A stretch of DNA of 64,000 nucleotides from Rhizorhabdus dicambivorans (lineage in GTDB: Bacteria; Pseudomonadota; Alphaproteobacteria; Sphingomonadales; Sphingomonadaceae). Under the pieces are notes generated by a model, which worked only from the letters and a program-made list of their open reading frames with translations, searched no databases and was not told where the DNA came from. The DNA lies in assembly GCF_002355275.1 (NCBI RefSeq), contig NZ_CP023449.1, forward strand, positions 4,008,001-4,072,000, read 5' to 3'. Below are positions 49,359 to 57,806 of this stretch, in pieces. The position numbers were made by a program, and so were the translations under genes. How positions within the stretch are numbered: position 1 is the stretch's first letter; each line of letters starts with the position of its first letter.

Positions 49359-50792
49359 ATGCAGTCCGGACAATGGAAGATTGAAGCATGCCCCGTCGCA
49401 GGGCGGTGGATAGCGGGCGACCAGTGGATCGATGTCGACAATCCGGCGACGGGAGAGACAATCGGCCGCGTGCCGGCCCTGGGCGCCGCGGAAACCCGGC
49501 TCGCGATCGATGCGGCGGAGGCCGCGATGGTGGATTGGGCGGCCCAGACCGGCAAGCATCGCGCCGCGATCCTCCGCAATTTCTTTGACCTGATGATGGC
49601 CCACCAGGAGGAACTCGCATGCCTCCTGACCGAGGAACAGGGCAAGCCCCTTGCCGAGGCGCGGGGCGAAATCGCGTATGCGGCGTCCTTTCTCGAATGG
49701 TTCGGCGAGGAGGCCAAGCGCCTCTATGGCGATGTTGTCCCCTCCTACGCGTCCGACAAGCGGCTTATCGTCGTGAAGCAGCCGATCGGCGTGGTCGGGT
49801 GCATCACGCCGTGGAATTTCCCGAGCGCGATGATCACCCGCAAAATCGGCCCCGCCCTGGCCGCCGGGTGCGGCGTGGTATTGAAACCCGCGCTGCAGAC
49901 GCCGTTCAGCGCCCTCGCGCTCGCGCGTCTGGGGGAAGAGGCCGGGCTGCCCGCCGGGCTGTTCAATATCGTGACCGGGCGAGCGACCGAGATCGGACGC
50001 GAGCTCACCGAAAATCCGAAAGTCCGGAAGATCAGCTTCACCGGGTCGACCGAGGTCGGCGCGAAACTCTTCGCCCAGTCAGCGCCCACCATCAAGAAGC
50101 TCAGCCTTGAACTGGGCGGCAATGCCCCCTTCATCGTCTTCGACGACGCCGATCTGGATGCCGCCGTCCAGGGGGCGATCATGTCCAAGTTCCGCAACGC
50201 GGGACAGACCTGCGTCTGCGCGAACCGCTTCTACGTGCAGGATGGGGTTTACGACGCCTTCATAGAGCGATTTGCCGCCGCCGCCGAAGCGTTGGTGATC
50301 GGCGACGGCGCCGACAAGGCTACCCAGGTCGGCCCGCTGATCGACCAGGCCGCCGTGGAGAAGGTTCGCGAGCATGTCGCCGACGCAAGCGCCAAAGGCG
50401 CGAAGCTGGTTTGCGGCGGACCGAGCGACAGAGGCGGCCGCTTCTATCGCCCGACCATCATGCGAGACGTGGACTCGTCCATGCTCGTGGCCAATGAGGA
50501 AACCTTCGGGCCGCTTGCGGGCGTGATCCGCTTTTCCAGCGAGCAGGATGTCATCGCGCAGGCCAACGCGACGCCCTTTGGCCTGGCGGCCTATTTCTTT
50601 GCCCGAGATCTGGGTCGCGTCTGGCGCGTGGCCGAAGCTCTGGAAACCGGCATCGTCGGCGTGAACACCGGCATCATCTCGACCGAACTCGCGCCGTTCG
50701 GTGGGGTCAAGCAATCCGGCCTGGGCCGGGAAGGATCCCGATATGGCATCGAGGACTATGTCGAGATGAAATATATCTGCATGGGGTTCTAG
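49359..50792 (+). CDS. gabD: NAD(P)-dependent succinate-semialdehyde dehydrogenase family
   Basis: 477 residues from MQSGQWKIEACPVAGRWIAG; ATTGGAGGTAAGG precedes the ATG. Aldehyde dehydrogenase motifs are intact: GCITPWNFPSAMITRK, the Glu in LELGGNAPFIVF (near 252), the catalytic Cys in RNAGQTCVCANRFYV (near 286), and EETFGPLAGVI. The pattern and FYV after the Cys match the SSADH (GabD) subgroup, which oxidises succinate semialdehyde to succinate. The convergent omega-aminotransferase could supply a semialdehyde (from GABA or beta-alanine). The gabD name is a family-level call and the real substrate may be another semialdehyde. Confidence 0.83.
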   Translation: MQSGQWKIEACPVAGRWIAGDQWIDVDNPATGETIGRVPALGAAETRLAIDAAEAAMVDWAAQTGKHRAAILRNFFDLMMAHQEELACLLTEEQGKPLAEARGEIAYAASFLEWFGEEAKRLYGDVVPSYASDKRLIVVKQPIGVVGCITPWNFPSAMITRKIGPALAAGCGVVLKPALQTPFSALALARLGEEAGLPAGLFNIVTGRATEIGRELTENPKVRKISFTGSTEVGAKLFAQSAPTIKKLSLELGGNAPFIVFDDADLDAAVQGAIMSKFRNAGQTCVCANRFYVQDGVYDAFIERFAAAAEALVIGDGADKATQVGPLIDQAAVEKVREHVADASAKGAKLVCGGPSDRGGRFYRPTIMRDVDSSMLVANEETFGPLAGVIRFSSEQDVIAQANATPFGLAAYFFARDLGRVWRVAEALETGIVGVNTGIISTELAPFGGVKQSGLGREGSRYGIEDYVEMKYICMGF

Positions 50793-50819
50793 GCCACGAA
50801 CAAGCGAGGGCCGATGAAT

Positions 50820-50851
50820 GGCAGGCGCGCCGTATCATCGACGCGCCTGCC
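50820..50851. other. Hairpin between convergent genes
   Basis: Perfect 10-bp stem GGCAGGCGCG/CGCGCCTGCC (50820-50829 with 50842-50851), 12-base loop, no T run. Between the aldehyde dehydrogenase and the aminotransferase. Possibly a bidirectional termination or stability element. Confidence 0.4.
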
Positions 50852-50899
50852 CCGGCTTGATCGGACGTCCGGCCCGCCCCCTGTCCGTCGGCCCCCGCG

Positions 50900-52237
50900 T
50901 CAGGCCAGCCGCTTCAGCCCATCGGCAAGCGTGGTGACGATCTGATCGATCTGATCGGGCTCGATGATCAGAGGCGGCGAAAGCGCGATGATGTCCCCGG
51001 TCACGCGGATCAGCAGGCCCCGCTCGAAACAGTCCACGAACAGATCATGTGCCCGCGCGCCGATCGCCCCGTCGCGCGATGCCAGTTCGATCCCGGCGAC
51101 AAGGCCGATAGTCCGGATATCGATGACATGCGGCAGCCCGGCCAGGCTGTGCATCGCATCGCGCCATTTAGGGGCGATATCGGCGCCACGGGTCAGCAGC
51201 CCCTCCTGCCGATAGATATCGAGCGTCGCCAGCCCGGCGGCGCAGGCCACCGGATGGCCCGAATAGGTATAGCCGTGGAACAGTTCGATCTGCGCTTCGG
51301 GCCCCTGCATCAGCGCATCGTGGATCTTCCGGCTTGCGAACACCGCCCCCATCGGAACGCAGCCATTGGTGAGGCCCTTCGCCGTGGTCACCATATCGGG
51401 CACCACCCCGAAATGGTCGACGGCAAAGGGGGAACCCAATCGCCCGAACCCCGTGATGACCTCGTCGAAGATCAGGAGGATGCCGTGCCGTGTACAGATG
51501 TCGCGCAGCCGCTCCAGATAGCCCCTGGGCGGCGGCAGCACCCCGGTCGATCCGGCGACCGGCTCGACGATCACCGCCGCGATCGTCTCGGCGCCATGCA
51601 GGCCGACCAGCCGCTCGAGATCGTCGGCCAGTTCCGCGCCATGCTCAGGCAGGCCTTTGCTGAACGCATTCCTGGCCAGATCATGGGTGTGACGAAGATG
51701 ATCGGTTCCGGGCAGTTGCGGGAAGACGCGGCGGTTGTTGACGAGCCCGCCGACCGAAATCCCGCCGAAGCCGACGCCATGATAGCCCCGCTCGCGGCCG
51801 ATCAGGCGGGTGCGGGTACCCTGGCCTATCGCGCGCTGATAGGCGACAGCGATCTTCAGGGCGCTGTCGACGGCCTCCGATCCGGAGCCGGCAAAGAAAA
51901 TGCGATCCAGGCCCGCTTCAGGCCCGCCCGGCGACATCGCCGCCAGCCGCGCCGCGAAGTCGAAGGCAATCGGATGCCCCATCTGGAAGCTCGGGGCATA
52001 ATCCATGACCTGAAGCTGGCGCGATACCGCATCGGCGATCGCCGCCCGGCCATGGCCCGCATTGACGCACCACAGGCCGGACGTGCCGTCCAGTATCTCG
52101 CGTTCGTCGATGCTCGTATAATATATGCCCTTCGCGGCCGAAAGCAGACGCGGCGCGGCCTTGAACTGGCGATTGGCGGTGAAAGGCATCCAGTAACTGT
52201 CGAGGCTGGACGTATTGGCAGGATGAAGGGGCGACAT
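50900..52237 (-). CDS. Class III aminotransferase (omega-amino acid:pyruvate type)
   Basis: 445 residues. It has the fold-type I class III pattern: YWMPFTANRQFK and LWCVNAGHGR at the start, FAGSGSEAVDSALKIA, RERGYHGVGFGGISVGG, the cofactor Asp in LLIFDEVITGFGRLG, and the PLP Lys in TTAKGLTNGCVPMGAV (near 287). The opening YWMPFTANR is typical of beta-alanine/omega-amino acid:pyruvate transaminases. It moves an amino group from an omega-amino acid to pyruvate and leaves a semialdehyde that the convergent dehydrogenase at 49359 could oxidise. No good ribosome site is visible beyond GGAG-like bases before ATG 52237. Confidence 0.88.
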   Translation of the reverse strand: MSPLHPANTSSLDSYWMPFTANRQFKAAPRLLSAAKGIYYTSIDEREILDGTSGLWCVNAGHGRAAIADAVSRQLQVMDYAPSFQMGHPIAFDFAARLAAMSPGGPEAGLDRIFFAGSGSEAVDSALKIAVAYQRAIGQGTRTRLIGRERGYHGVGFGGISVGGLVNNRRVFPQLPGTDHLRHTHDLARNAFSKGLPEHGAELADDLERLVGLHGAETIAAVIVEPVAGSTGVLPPPRGYLERLRDICTRHGILLIFDEVITGFGRLGSPFAVDHFGVVPDMVTTAKGLTNGCVPMGAVFASRKIHDALMQGPEAQIELFHGYTYSGHPVACAAGLATLDIYRQEGLLTRGADIAPKWRDAMHSLAGLPHVIDIRTIGLVAGIELASRDGAIGARAHDLFVDCFERGLLIRVTGDIIALSPPLIIEPDQIDQIVTTLADGLKRLA

Positions 52238-52598
52238 GGGGGGCTCCGCTGGTTCACAAGCAGCAGAAACCGTTCATCGTGCCATAACAAGTCCTTTACT
52301 TCACCTTTGGAGGATCCCAGATTTTCAAGGATTTTTGCTTTGACTGTTGCGTGATAGACAACAAGTACAACAGGAGGGATCATAACAGTAATGCTATGAG
52401 CCGGGTGCTGACTCGGGCCGGATTTCCCCCTGTCTATGACGGCGATGAAGGCGCCATAAGGGTACGGCGCAAACTCGCGGCAATGATCTCCGCGGAGCAG
52501 GAGAGGAGTATCGCCGGCAACTGAACGGCGAAGGGGCGGGTGGCCCCGGGCGATATCGTCCGCGATGGCGCAATCCCCTCCCTCCCCAGGAGGGGGGA
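52238..52598. other. 361-base intergenic region, mostly unassigned
   Basis: Between the aminotransferase and the peptidase, both on the minus strand. The left 150 bases are AT-rich for this genome and probably hold the aminotransferase promoter. AGGAGGG (52372-52378), a 42-codon frame on the plus strand (52396-52524) and a plus-strand terminator-like hairpin (52572-52606) hint at a short transcript. Confidence 0.4.
52396..52524 (+). CDS. Possible small protein (42 aa), doubtful
   Basis: The frame reads MSRVLTRAGFPPVYDGDEGA, then a basic stretch and ends ERSIAGN. AGGAGGG lies 17 bases before the ATG, which is too far for normal use; an overlapping ATG-CTA-TGA mini-frame sits between. A 9-bp GC-rich hairpin with ATTTTT after it follows 48 bases downstream on the same strand. 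No family recognised. It may be chance. Confidence 0.2.
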   Translation: MSRVLTRAGFPPVYDGDEGAIRVRRKLAAMISAEQERSIAGN

Positions 52599-52606
52599 TT
52601 ATTTTT
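52572..52606 (+). terminator. Terminator-like hairpin on the plus strand
   Basis: Stem AATCCCCTC/GGGGGGATT (52572-52580 with 52592-52600, one G-T pair), followed by ATTTTT. It overlaps the stop codon of the minus-strand peptidase. On the minus strand no T run follows, so it seems to serve plus-strand transcripts, or to be incidental. Confidence 0.4.
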
Positions 52607-54662
52607 CCATCTGGGTCAGCACGAAGGCATAGGCCTCGGCATCCTCGCGCAGCGATTCGAAGCGGCCCGATTTGCCGCCATGGCCCGCCCCCATGTTGAT
52701 CTTGAGCAGCAGCGCATTGTCGTCGGTCTTGGTGGCGCGCAGCCGGGCGGCCCATTTCGCGGGCTCCCAATAGGTGACGCGCGGATCGTTGAGCCCGCCG
52801 GTGATCAACATCGGCGGATAGGCCTGCGCGGTCACATTCTCATAGGGGCTGTAGCTCAGGATCAGCTCGAACGCCGCCTTGTCGGTGATCGGGTTGCCCC
52901 ATTCGGGCCATTCGCCGGGCGTCAGCGGCAGGCTTTCGTCCTGCATCGTGTTCAGCACGTCAACGAACGGCACATCGGCCACCACCGCGCCCCACAGATC
53001 GGGATCGGTGTTGGCGACCACCCCCATCAGCTCGCCGCCGGCCGAGCCGCCGTTGATGGCGATGCTGCCGGCGCTGGTAAGGCCGGCCGCGATCAGTCCG
53101 CGCGCCGCGTCCGAGAAGTCGCGGAAAGTGTTCCAGCGGTGCTCGGCCTTGCCCTTCAGATACCAGTCGTAACCGAGGTCGTCGCCGCCCCGGATATGCG
53201 CGATCGCATAAGCCCAGCCGCGATCGACCAGCGACAGCCGCACCGTCGAAAAGCCCGGCGGGATCGCATGGCCATAGGCCCCATAGCCATAGAGGAACAG
53301 CTTGCCCGATCCGTCCTTCGGAAAGCCCCTGCGATACAGCACCGACACCGGGATCATCCTCCCGTCGCGCGCGGGCACCATCAGCCGCTCGGTCGCGTAG
53401 AGCGAGGGATCATAGCCCGACGGTATTTCCTGCACCTTCAACGTCGTCAGGCGACGTGCGGCCGGATCATAGTCGAACACCGTCTGCGGCGTGACCATCG
53501 ACGCATAATGCAGTCGGTAAGCCGGCGGGTCATATTCGGGATTGCTGCCGAGCCCTGCGGTGTAGCTCGCCTCGGGAAAGGCGATGCGGTGCTCGGTTCC
53601 GTCATAGCCGCGCAGGCGGACCTGATCGAGCCCGTCGACCCGCTCGGTGAGGGCCAGATGCTTCGCGAAGCTGGTGATCCCCCGGATATAGACGCTGTCC
53701 GAACCGGCAACCACGGTTTCCCATTCCCCGGGTACCGCTGGATCGGCCTTCGCGATCCGGAAGTTCACATGCTCGTCATTGGTGAGGATCCACAGCGCGC
53801 CATGTGCGCTGTCGACCGAATATTCGCGCTTCTCCTGGCGTCGGCTGACCAGCATCGGCGGGGCGGCAGGATCGGCGGCGGGGACGAGGCGGATTTCGGT
53901 GGTCTGGTGATCGCCGGTCTGGACGACGATCCAGCGTTCGTCCTGGGTCTTGCCGACCCGGACGTTGAAGCCGATGTCGTCCACCTCCTCATAGACGGTC
54001 GGATCGTTCGCCGGATCGGTGCCGAGGACATGGAGCCGGGCGCGGAAGGTCCGCCAATTGTCGTTGACCTCGGTATAGACCAGGCTCCTCGAATCCGCCC
54101 CCCAGGCGACGGCACCGTTGGTGATCGCGCTGACCGTCTCGATATCCCTGCCCGTCGTCAGATCGCGGATGCGCAGTTCGAACCGCTCGGCACCGTTGCG
54201 GTCGGCCGACCAGGCGGCCAGCCGGCCATCGGGGCTGACGCTCAGCACCTGCAGGCGGAAATAGTCATGGCCCTCGGCCTCGGCCTCGGCCGGTTCGTCG
54301 AGGATGACCTCGTCAGCGCCGCCGCCGACCGGCCTGCGATACCATAGCCGATATTGGCCGCCGGGCTTGAACGCCCACCAGTAGAGCCAGTGGCCGTCCT
54401 TCTGCGGGACGCTGGCATCGTCCTCCTTCAGGCGCGCCTTCATCTCGGCGAACAGCGTCTCGACCAGCGCCTCGTGCGGCTTCATCGCCGCCTCGAACCA
54501 GGCGTTCTCGGCGCGCAGATAGCCAAGGATATCCTCGTCATCGACGGTGGGATATTTCTGGTCCTTCAGCCAGGACCAGGGATCGTCGATCGTGTAGCCA
54601 TGGCGGCTGTAGCGGTGCGGGCGTTGCGCCGCGACCGGCGGCTTCGGCTGGTCGTTGGTCAT
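52599..54662 (-). CDS. ptrB: S9 family peptidase, oligopeptidase B-like
   Basis: 687 residues, the usual length of oligopeptidase B. The N-terminal part has DPWSWLKDQ and a seven-bladed beta-propeller region. The C-terminal alpha/beta-hydrolase domain has the nucleophile Ser in GGSAGGELMG (near 545), the Asp in GGLNDPRVTYWEP and the His in GAGHGGKSGR. It cleaves short peptides after basic residues in cytoplasm or periplasm; no signal peptide is seen. It lies six bases upstream of nothing but behind the small lipoprotein gene on the same strand, and so may share its transcript. Unrelated to the catabolic island. Confidence 0.88.
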   Translation of the reverse strand: MTNDQPKPPVAAQRPHRYSRHGYTIDDPWSWLKDQKYPTVDDEDILGYLRAENAWFEAAMKPHEALVETLFAEMKARLKEDDASVPQKDGHWLYWWAFKPGGQYRLWYRRPVGGGADEVILDEPAEAEAEGHDYFRLQVLSVSPDGRLAAWSADRNGAERFELRIRDLTTGRDIETVSAITNGAVAWGADSRSLVYTEVNDNWRTFRARLHVLGTDPANDPTVYEEVDDIGFNVRVGKTQDERWIVVQTGDHQTTEIRLVPAADPAAPPMLVSRRQEKREYSVDSAHGALWILTNDEHVNFRIAKADPAVPGEWETVVAGSDSVYIRGITSFAKHLALTERVDGLDQVRLRGYDGTEHRIAFPEASYTAGLGSNPEYDPPAYRLHYASMVTPQTVFDYDPAARRLTTLKVQEIPSGYDPSLYATERLMVPARDGRMIPVSVLYRRGFPKDGSGKLFLYGYGAYGHAIPPGFSTVRLSLVDRGWAYAIAHIRGGDDLGYDWYLKGKAEHRWNTFRDFSDAARGLIAAGLTSAGSIAINGGSAGGELMGVVANTDPDLWGAVVADVPFVDVLNTMQDESLPLTPGEWPEWGNPITDKAAFELILSYSPYENVTAQAYPPMLITGGLNDPRVTYWEPAKWAARLRATKTDDNALLLKINMGAGHGGKSGRFESLREDAEAYAFVLTQMEK

Positions 54663-54667
54663 CTGGA

Positions 54668-55168
54668 TCAGGCCGGCATCAGCGCCGCGAGCTGGGCGCG
54701 CTGGGCTTCGTAAAGCGCCTGGAGCTGGACCAGCGCATCGGTGATGGCGGCCTCCGTCGCGCCGTCCCCCGCATCGGCCGCTGCTTCGCGCCGCCGGTCG
54801 AGTTCGCCCAGCGCCTCGGCGACCGGCGCCGACGAGGCATCTGCCGCGCTATAGGCCTGCTGGCCGGCAACCCAGGCCTCGCTCCCCTCGGGCGCATTGC
54901 GGCCGGCCTCGATCAGGGGTCGGGCCCTCTCCAGCTCGGCCTTGAAGGCCGCGTCGGCGGCCAGGGCCCGCGCAACGATCTCGGCGATCTCGGCCGAGGC
55001 AGGGATCGGCGCCGCCTCGGCCGGCGCCGGCACCGGCGGAACCGCCTCGGCGCGCAGCACCTCACGCTCGATCGGGCGCGGCGCAAGCGAGGGAAAGCCG
55101 GTGGTCTCCGCACATCCGGCCAGGCCGGCGCACAGCAGCAAGAAGGGCGGAAGAAGATGGTTCCTCAT
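54668..55168 (-). CDS. Small lipoprotein of unknown function
   Basis: 166 residues from MRNHLLPPFLLLCAGLAGCA. A lipoprotein signal peptide with lipobox LAGC (Cys near 19) is clear. The mature part is Ala/Glu-rich and helical (IAEIVARALAADAAFKAELERARPLIEAGRNAPEGSEAW), probably with coiled-coil propensity. The ATG at 55168 is favoured because it places the signal peptide at the start; a frame 36 bases longer would bury it. It lies five bases before the peptidase gene. It is anchored in an outer or inner membrane; no family name known to me. Confidence 0.75.
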   Translation of the reverse strand: MRNHLLPPFLLLCAGLAGCAETTGFPSLAPRPIEREVLRAEAVPPVPAPAEAAPIPASAEIAEIVARALAADAAFKAELERARPLIEAGRNAPEGSEAWVAGQQAYSAADASSAPVAEALGELDRRREAAADAGDGATEAAITDALVQLQALYEAQRAQLAALMPA

Positions 55169-55250
55169 GCCCCAGCGTCTAGGCTGGCGACAAAATCTGC
55201 GCAACGGGGTTGCGCCCGCCGCGCTCCCCGACTAGATGGCCCCTCACAGC

Positions 55251-55327
55251 GCGCCCGTAGCTCAGCTGGATAGAGCATCAGACTACGAATCTGAGGGTCG
55301 GACGTTCGAATCGTTCCGGGCGCGCCA
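55251..55327 (+). tRNA. tRNA-Arg (anticodon ACG)
   Basis: 77 bases including an encoded CCA. Acceptor GCGCCCG/CGGGCGC, discriminator G, anticodon stem TCAGA/TCTGA with loop CTACGAA (anticodon ACG at 55285-55287), and T-arm GGACG-TTCGAAT-CGTTC all pair. It reads CGU/CGC/CGA after A34 deamination. Its 3' half is the integration site of the element to the right: the recombinase frame enters it from the other strand. Confidence 0.96.
55283..55327. mobile_element. Left attachment site (attL) inside tRNA-Arg
   Basis: The 3' 45 bases of the tRNA gene are also the last codons of the serine recombinase, ending at TAG in the anticodon loop. Integration at a tRNA 3' end keeps the tRNA intact. No second copy of the tRNA 3' end is seen in the window, so attR lies past the right edge. 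Confidence 0.65.
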
Positions 55328-56980
55328 TTTCAGTTCAAAACCACGAACGCCTAGCACCGCCGCCTCTACGCCAGAGGCGGCGGTGAGGGTGCGAAGCAGT
55401 TCGCTGCGTAGGCCGCGAATGCGAACCTCCGTCTTGCTGACCACTTCGACCCGCTGGGCGACGGCCCGGACATGATCGCGGGCGAATGAGCCGTCGCCCT
55501 GGCGCAGCTTCCTGCGCGCCGCCATTGCAAAGGCCCGCAGGCTTTCGGGCGTGATGGCCGGGCCGATCTTCTCGATATGCGTCACCGCCCGCTCGGCGTC
55601 GCCCCTGGCCTGGTCGCGCGTGGCCGTCAGCTCCGCGATTCGATCTTTGAGCGACAGATCGCTCACATCGATCACGCCATTCTCGATCGCGTCATAAAGC
55701 CGCTTGAGCTTCGCTTCGGCCTCGGTCGCGCGGCGCTCCAGATCGGCAACATGGAGCCGTCGCTGCTCCACCCATTCGTCGCGGCGTTCGAGGATCTGAT
55801 CCATCATCTCCTCAAGCCGCTTCGGATCGAGCAGCCGCCATTCCAGATGCCCGACCACGGCTTCGTTCAGCCGATCCATCGGAACCGTTATGCCGGGGCA
55901 ACCCTTCGCGCCCTGCCGCGCCTTCGTGGAGCAGGTGTAATAGCGATATTCGCGGCCGACGCTGCTGGTGCCGGTGCGCAGCGTCATGGCCCCGCCACAG
56001 CACGCGCAGAAGCAGATGCCCGTGAGCAGCGTTGGGCCGCCCACGGCCATCGGCGGCATCATCTTCGGGCTGCGAGCCTTAAGCGACCGCTGCACGGCCT
56101 CGAACTCCGCTTCCGAGACGATGGCGGGCACTTCCATGATGGCGTGCTCGCTCTCGGGCTTGGGCGCCTTGGTGCGATAGTCGCGGTAGTTGAACTTGTG
56201 CTGTCCGATATAGGTCGTGCGGGTGAGCACCTGATGCACGGCCCCAAGGCCCCAACGACCGCCGTCGCGGGTGCGGATATTGTTGTCGTTGAGCCAGGTC
56301 GCGATGGCCTTGAGGCCCATCGGTCCATTGTCATCGACGCCGTTCAGGGCCATCCGGTAGATGCGTCGCACCGTCTCGGCCTGGATCGGGTCGATCTCCA
56401 GCTTCTTCTTGACCTTCGCTCCGCGGTGCCCGGCCTCGATGATCCGATAGCCGATCGGCGGACGCGCTCCGTTCCAGAAGCCCTGGCGCGCGTTCTCTTT
56501 CATGGACCGCAGCGTATGCTTGCCATTCTCCTTCGACTGATATTCGTCGAACAGGGTCATGATCTGGCGCATCATCACGCTCATCGGGTCGTCGCCTAAA
56601 TCCTGCGTGATCGAGATCAGCCGCACGCCGTTTTTCGCCAGCTTGCGGACGTAGAACTCGAACTGGAACTGGTCGCGGAAGAAGCGCGAGAAGCTGTGGA
56701 CGAGGATTACGTTGAACGGCGACGGCTTCTGCATCGCCGCGTCGATCATCGCCTGGAAAGCGGGGCGTCGGTCATCCGTCGCGGTATTGCCGGGCTCGAC
56801 GAACTCGGCCGCGACCTCCCAGCCGCGCGACAGGCAATAGCCTTCGATCTGCCGGCGCTGGTCGGGGATCGACAGGTCGCTCTCGGCCTGGCGGCCGGTG
56901 GAGACGCGCAGATAGAGCGCGGCGCGGGCCATCGCCATGACCGGCGGGGTGTCCTCGACGCGAAGGGCTGCGTCTGTCAT
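55283..56980 (-). CDS. Large serine recombinase
   Basis: 565 residues. The catalytic domain starts AALYLRVSTGRQAESD with nucleophile Ser near 27, and has FVEPGNTATDDRRPAFQAM and VHSFSRFFRD. The recombinase domain follows (PPIGYRII, YIGQHKFN), then a zinc ribbon with CFCACCGG and YYTCSTKARQGAKGCPG, and a long coiled coil (EQRRLHVADLERRATEAEAKLKR). The last dozen residues (WRARNDSNVRPSDS) are encoded by the tRNA-Arg sequence in reverse, so the natural C-terminus was probably changed on integration. GAGGAGGTTC precedes the ATG. It integrates and excises the element; excision would need a directionality factor. Confidence 0.93.
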   Translation of the reverse strand: MTDAALRVEDTPPVMAMARAALYLRVSTGRQAESDLSIPDQRRQIEGYCLSRGWEVAAEFVEPGNTATDDRRPAFQAMIDAAMQKPSPFNVILVHSFSRFFRDQFQFEFYVRKLAKNGVRLISITQDLGDDPMSVMMRQIMTLFDEYQSKENGKHTLRSMKENARQGFWNGARPPIGYRIIEAGHRGAKVKKKLEIDPIQAETVRRIYRMALNGVDDNGPMGLKAIATWLNDNNIRTRDGGRWGLGAVHQVLTRTTYIGQHKFNYRDYRTKAPKPESEHAIMEVPAIVSEAEFEAVQRSLKARSPKMMPPMAVGGPTLLTGICFCACCGGAMTLRTGTSSVGREYRYYTCSTKARQGAKGCPGITVPMDRLNEAVVGHLEWRLLDPKRLEEMMDQILERRDEWVEQRRLHVADLERRATEAEAKLKRLYDAIENGVIDVSDLSLKDRIAELTATRDQARGDAERAVTHIEKIGPAITPESLRAFAMAARRKLRQGDGSFARDHVRAVAQRVEVVSKTEVRIRGLRSELLRTLTAASGVEAAVLGVRGFELKWRARNDSNVRPSDS

Positions 56981-56998
56981 GGCATGAACCTCCTCATC

Positions 56999-57247
56999 TC
57001 ACGGCAAGGGTCCGAACAGGTCGTCCAGCTCCTTGCGCAAATGGCCTTCGATGACGCGCAACTCGGCGTCGCCGATCGGAACCCGTTCGGGCCAATCGTC
57101 CGTGACAATGATCGGCCCGTTTTCTTTAATGCCGCGTGCGCGGGACGGCGCCCGCTTCGCTGGCGCCTGCATATAGTCGTGCAGGTCGTCGAGACCGTCC
57201 GACCAGCCGCGCGGCACGCGACGACGACGTTTGCGAGACAGGGCCAT
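56999..57247 (-). CDS. Small basic protein next to the recombinase
   Basis: 82 residues from MALSRKRRRRVPRGWSDGLD. The N-terminus is strongly basic (SRKRRRRVPR), then IVTDDWPERVPIGDAELRVIEGHLRKELDDLFGPLP. No ribosome site is obvious at ATG 57247. It lies 18 bases before the recombinase start and is likely co-transcribed. A basic, small protein next to a serine recombinase suggests DNA binding, perhaps a directionality factor, but I recognise no family. Confidence 0.6.
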   Translation of the reverse strand: MALSRKRRRRVPRGWSDGLDDLHDYMQAPAKRAPSRARGIKENGPIIVTDDWPERVPIGDAELRVIEGHLRKELDDLFGPLP

Positions 57248-57314
57248 GCGCCGACGCTGATGCCCGGCTGCGCCGGGTGCAAATGGTTCGGCTGGGCGTA
57301 GCGCAGATAGGGGC

Positions 57315-57806
57315 TCATGGCGGCTCTGGCGAGGCCGCCGCCAAGCGCTCCCGTGTTTCCGACTCGCTCGCAGCCGCCAACAACGCCGCCCAATTGTCGG
57401 GCGGATTGCCCTTGTCGAGCATCTTGCGGAACACCGCATAGGCGTCCGACTTCGACCCATAGGTGCGCAGCGTGTTCTCGTCGTTCACCCAGGCGAACAC
57501 GATAACCTTGGCGCTGGTGCTGTAGCGGAAGAACAGCCGGAACCGGCCGCCGCCGAACTTCGCCCGGAACCAGTGCTTGCGGTCGTCGCCCAACGTGCCG
57601 CCCTGCCGATAGTCCGGGCGCGTGGGGTCTTGGGGAATTGTCTCGAATACGAGCTGACGCAGCGCTTCCAGCAGCTTCGCATTGGCCGACTTGCGCCAGC
57701 CACGCGGGTCTTTCTCCCGCAGACGCGCAACGGCCGCCCCCAGCTTCTCGAACTGATCGAGAAACAAAGGGTGGGCAATAAGCAGCCACCCGTTGACGAC
57801 CATCAT
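57315..57806 (-). CDS. yhaV: YhaV family toxin
   Basis: 163 residues from MMVVNGWLLIAHPLFLDQFEKL. The RelE-superfamily YhaV pattern is visible: NAKLLEALRQLVFETIPQDPTRPDYRQG, then HWFRAKFGGGRFRLFFRYSTSAKVIVFAWVNDENTLRTYGSKSDAYAVF. YhaV is a ribosome-associated mRNA interferase. The start overlaps the antitoxin stop by one base (TGATG), the typical layout of the PrlF-YhaV module. The C-terminal SESETRERLAAASPEPP is probably disordered. It helps the element persist and can give growth arrest under phage attack. Confidence 0.9.
   Translation of the reverse strand: MMVVNGWLLIAHPLFLDQFEKLGAAVARLREKDPRGWRKSANAKLLEALRQLVFETIPQDPTRPDYRQGGTLGDDRKHWFRAKFGGGRFRLFFRYSTSAKVIVFAWVNDENTLRTYGSKSDAYAVFRKMLDKGNPPDNWAALLAAASESETRERLAAASPEPP

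Noticed and set aside
51047-52354. 435-codon plus-strand frame opposite the aminotransferase
   Set aside because: The minus-strand protein has every class III aminotransferase motif; the other frame shows no family pattern.
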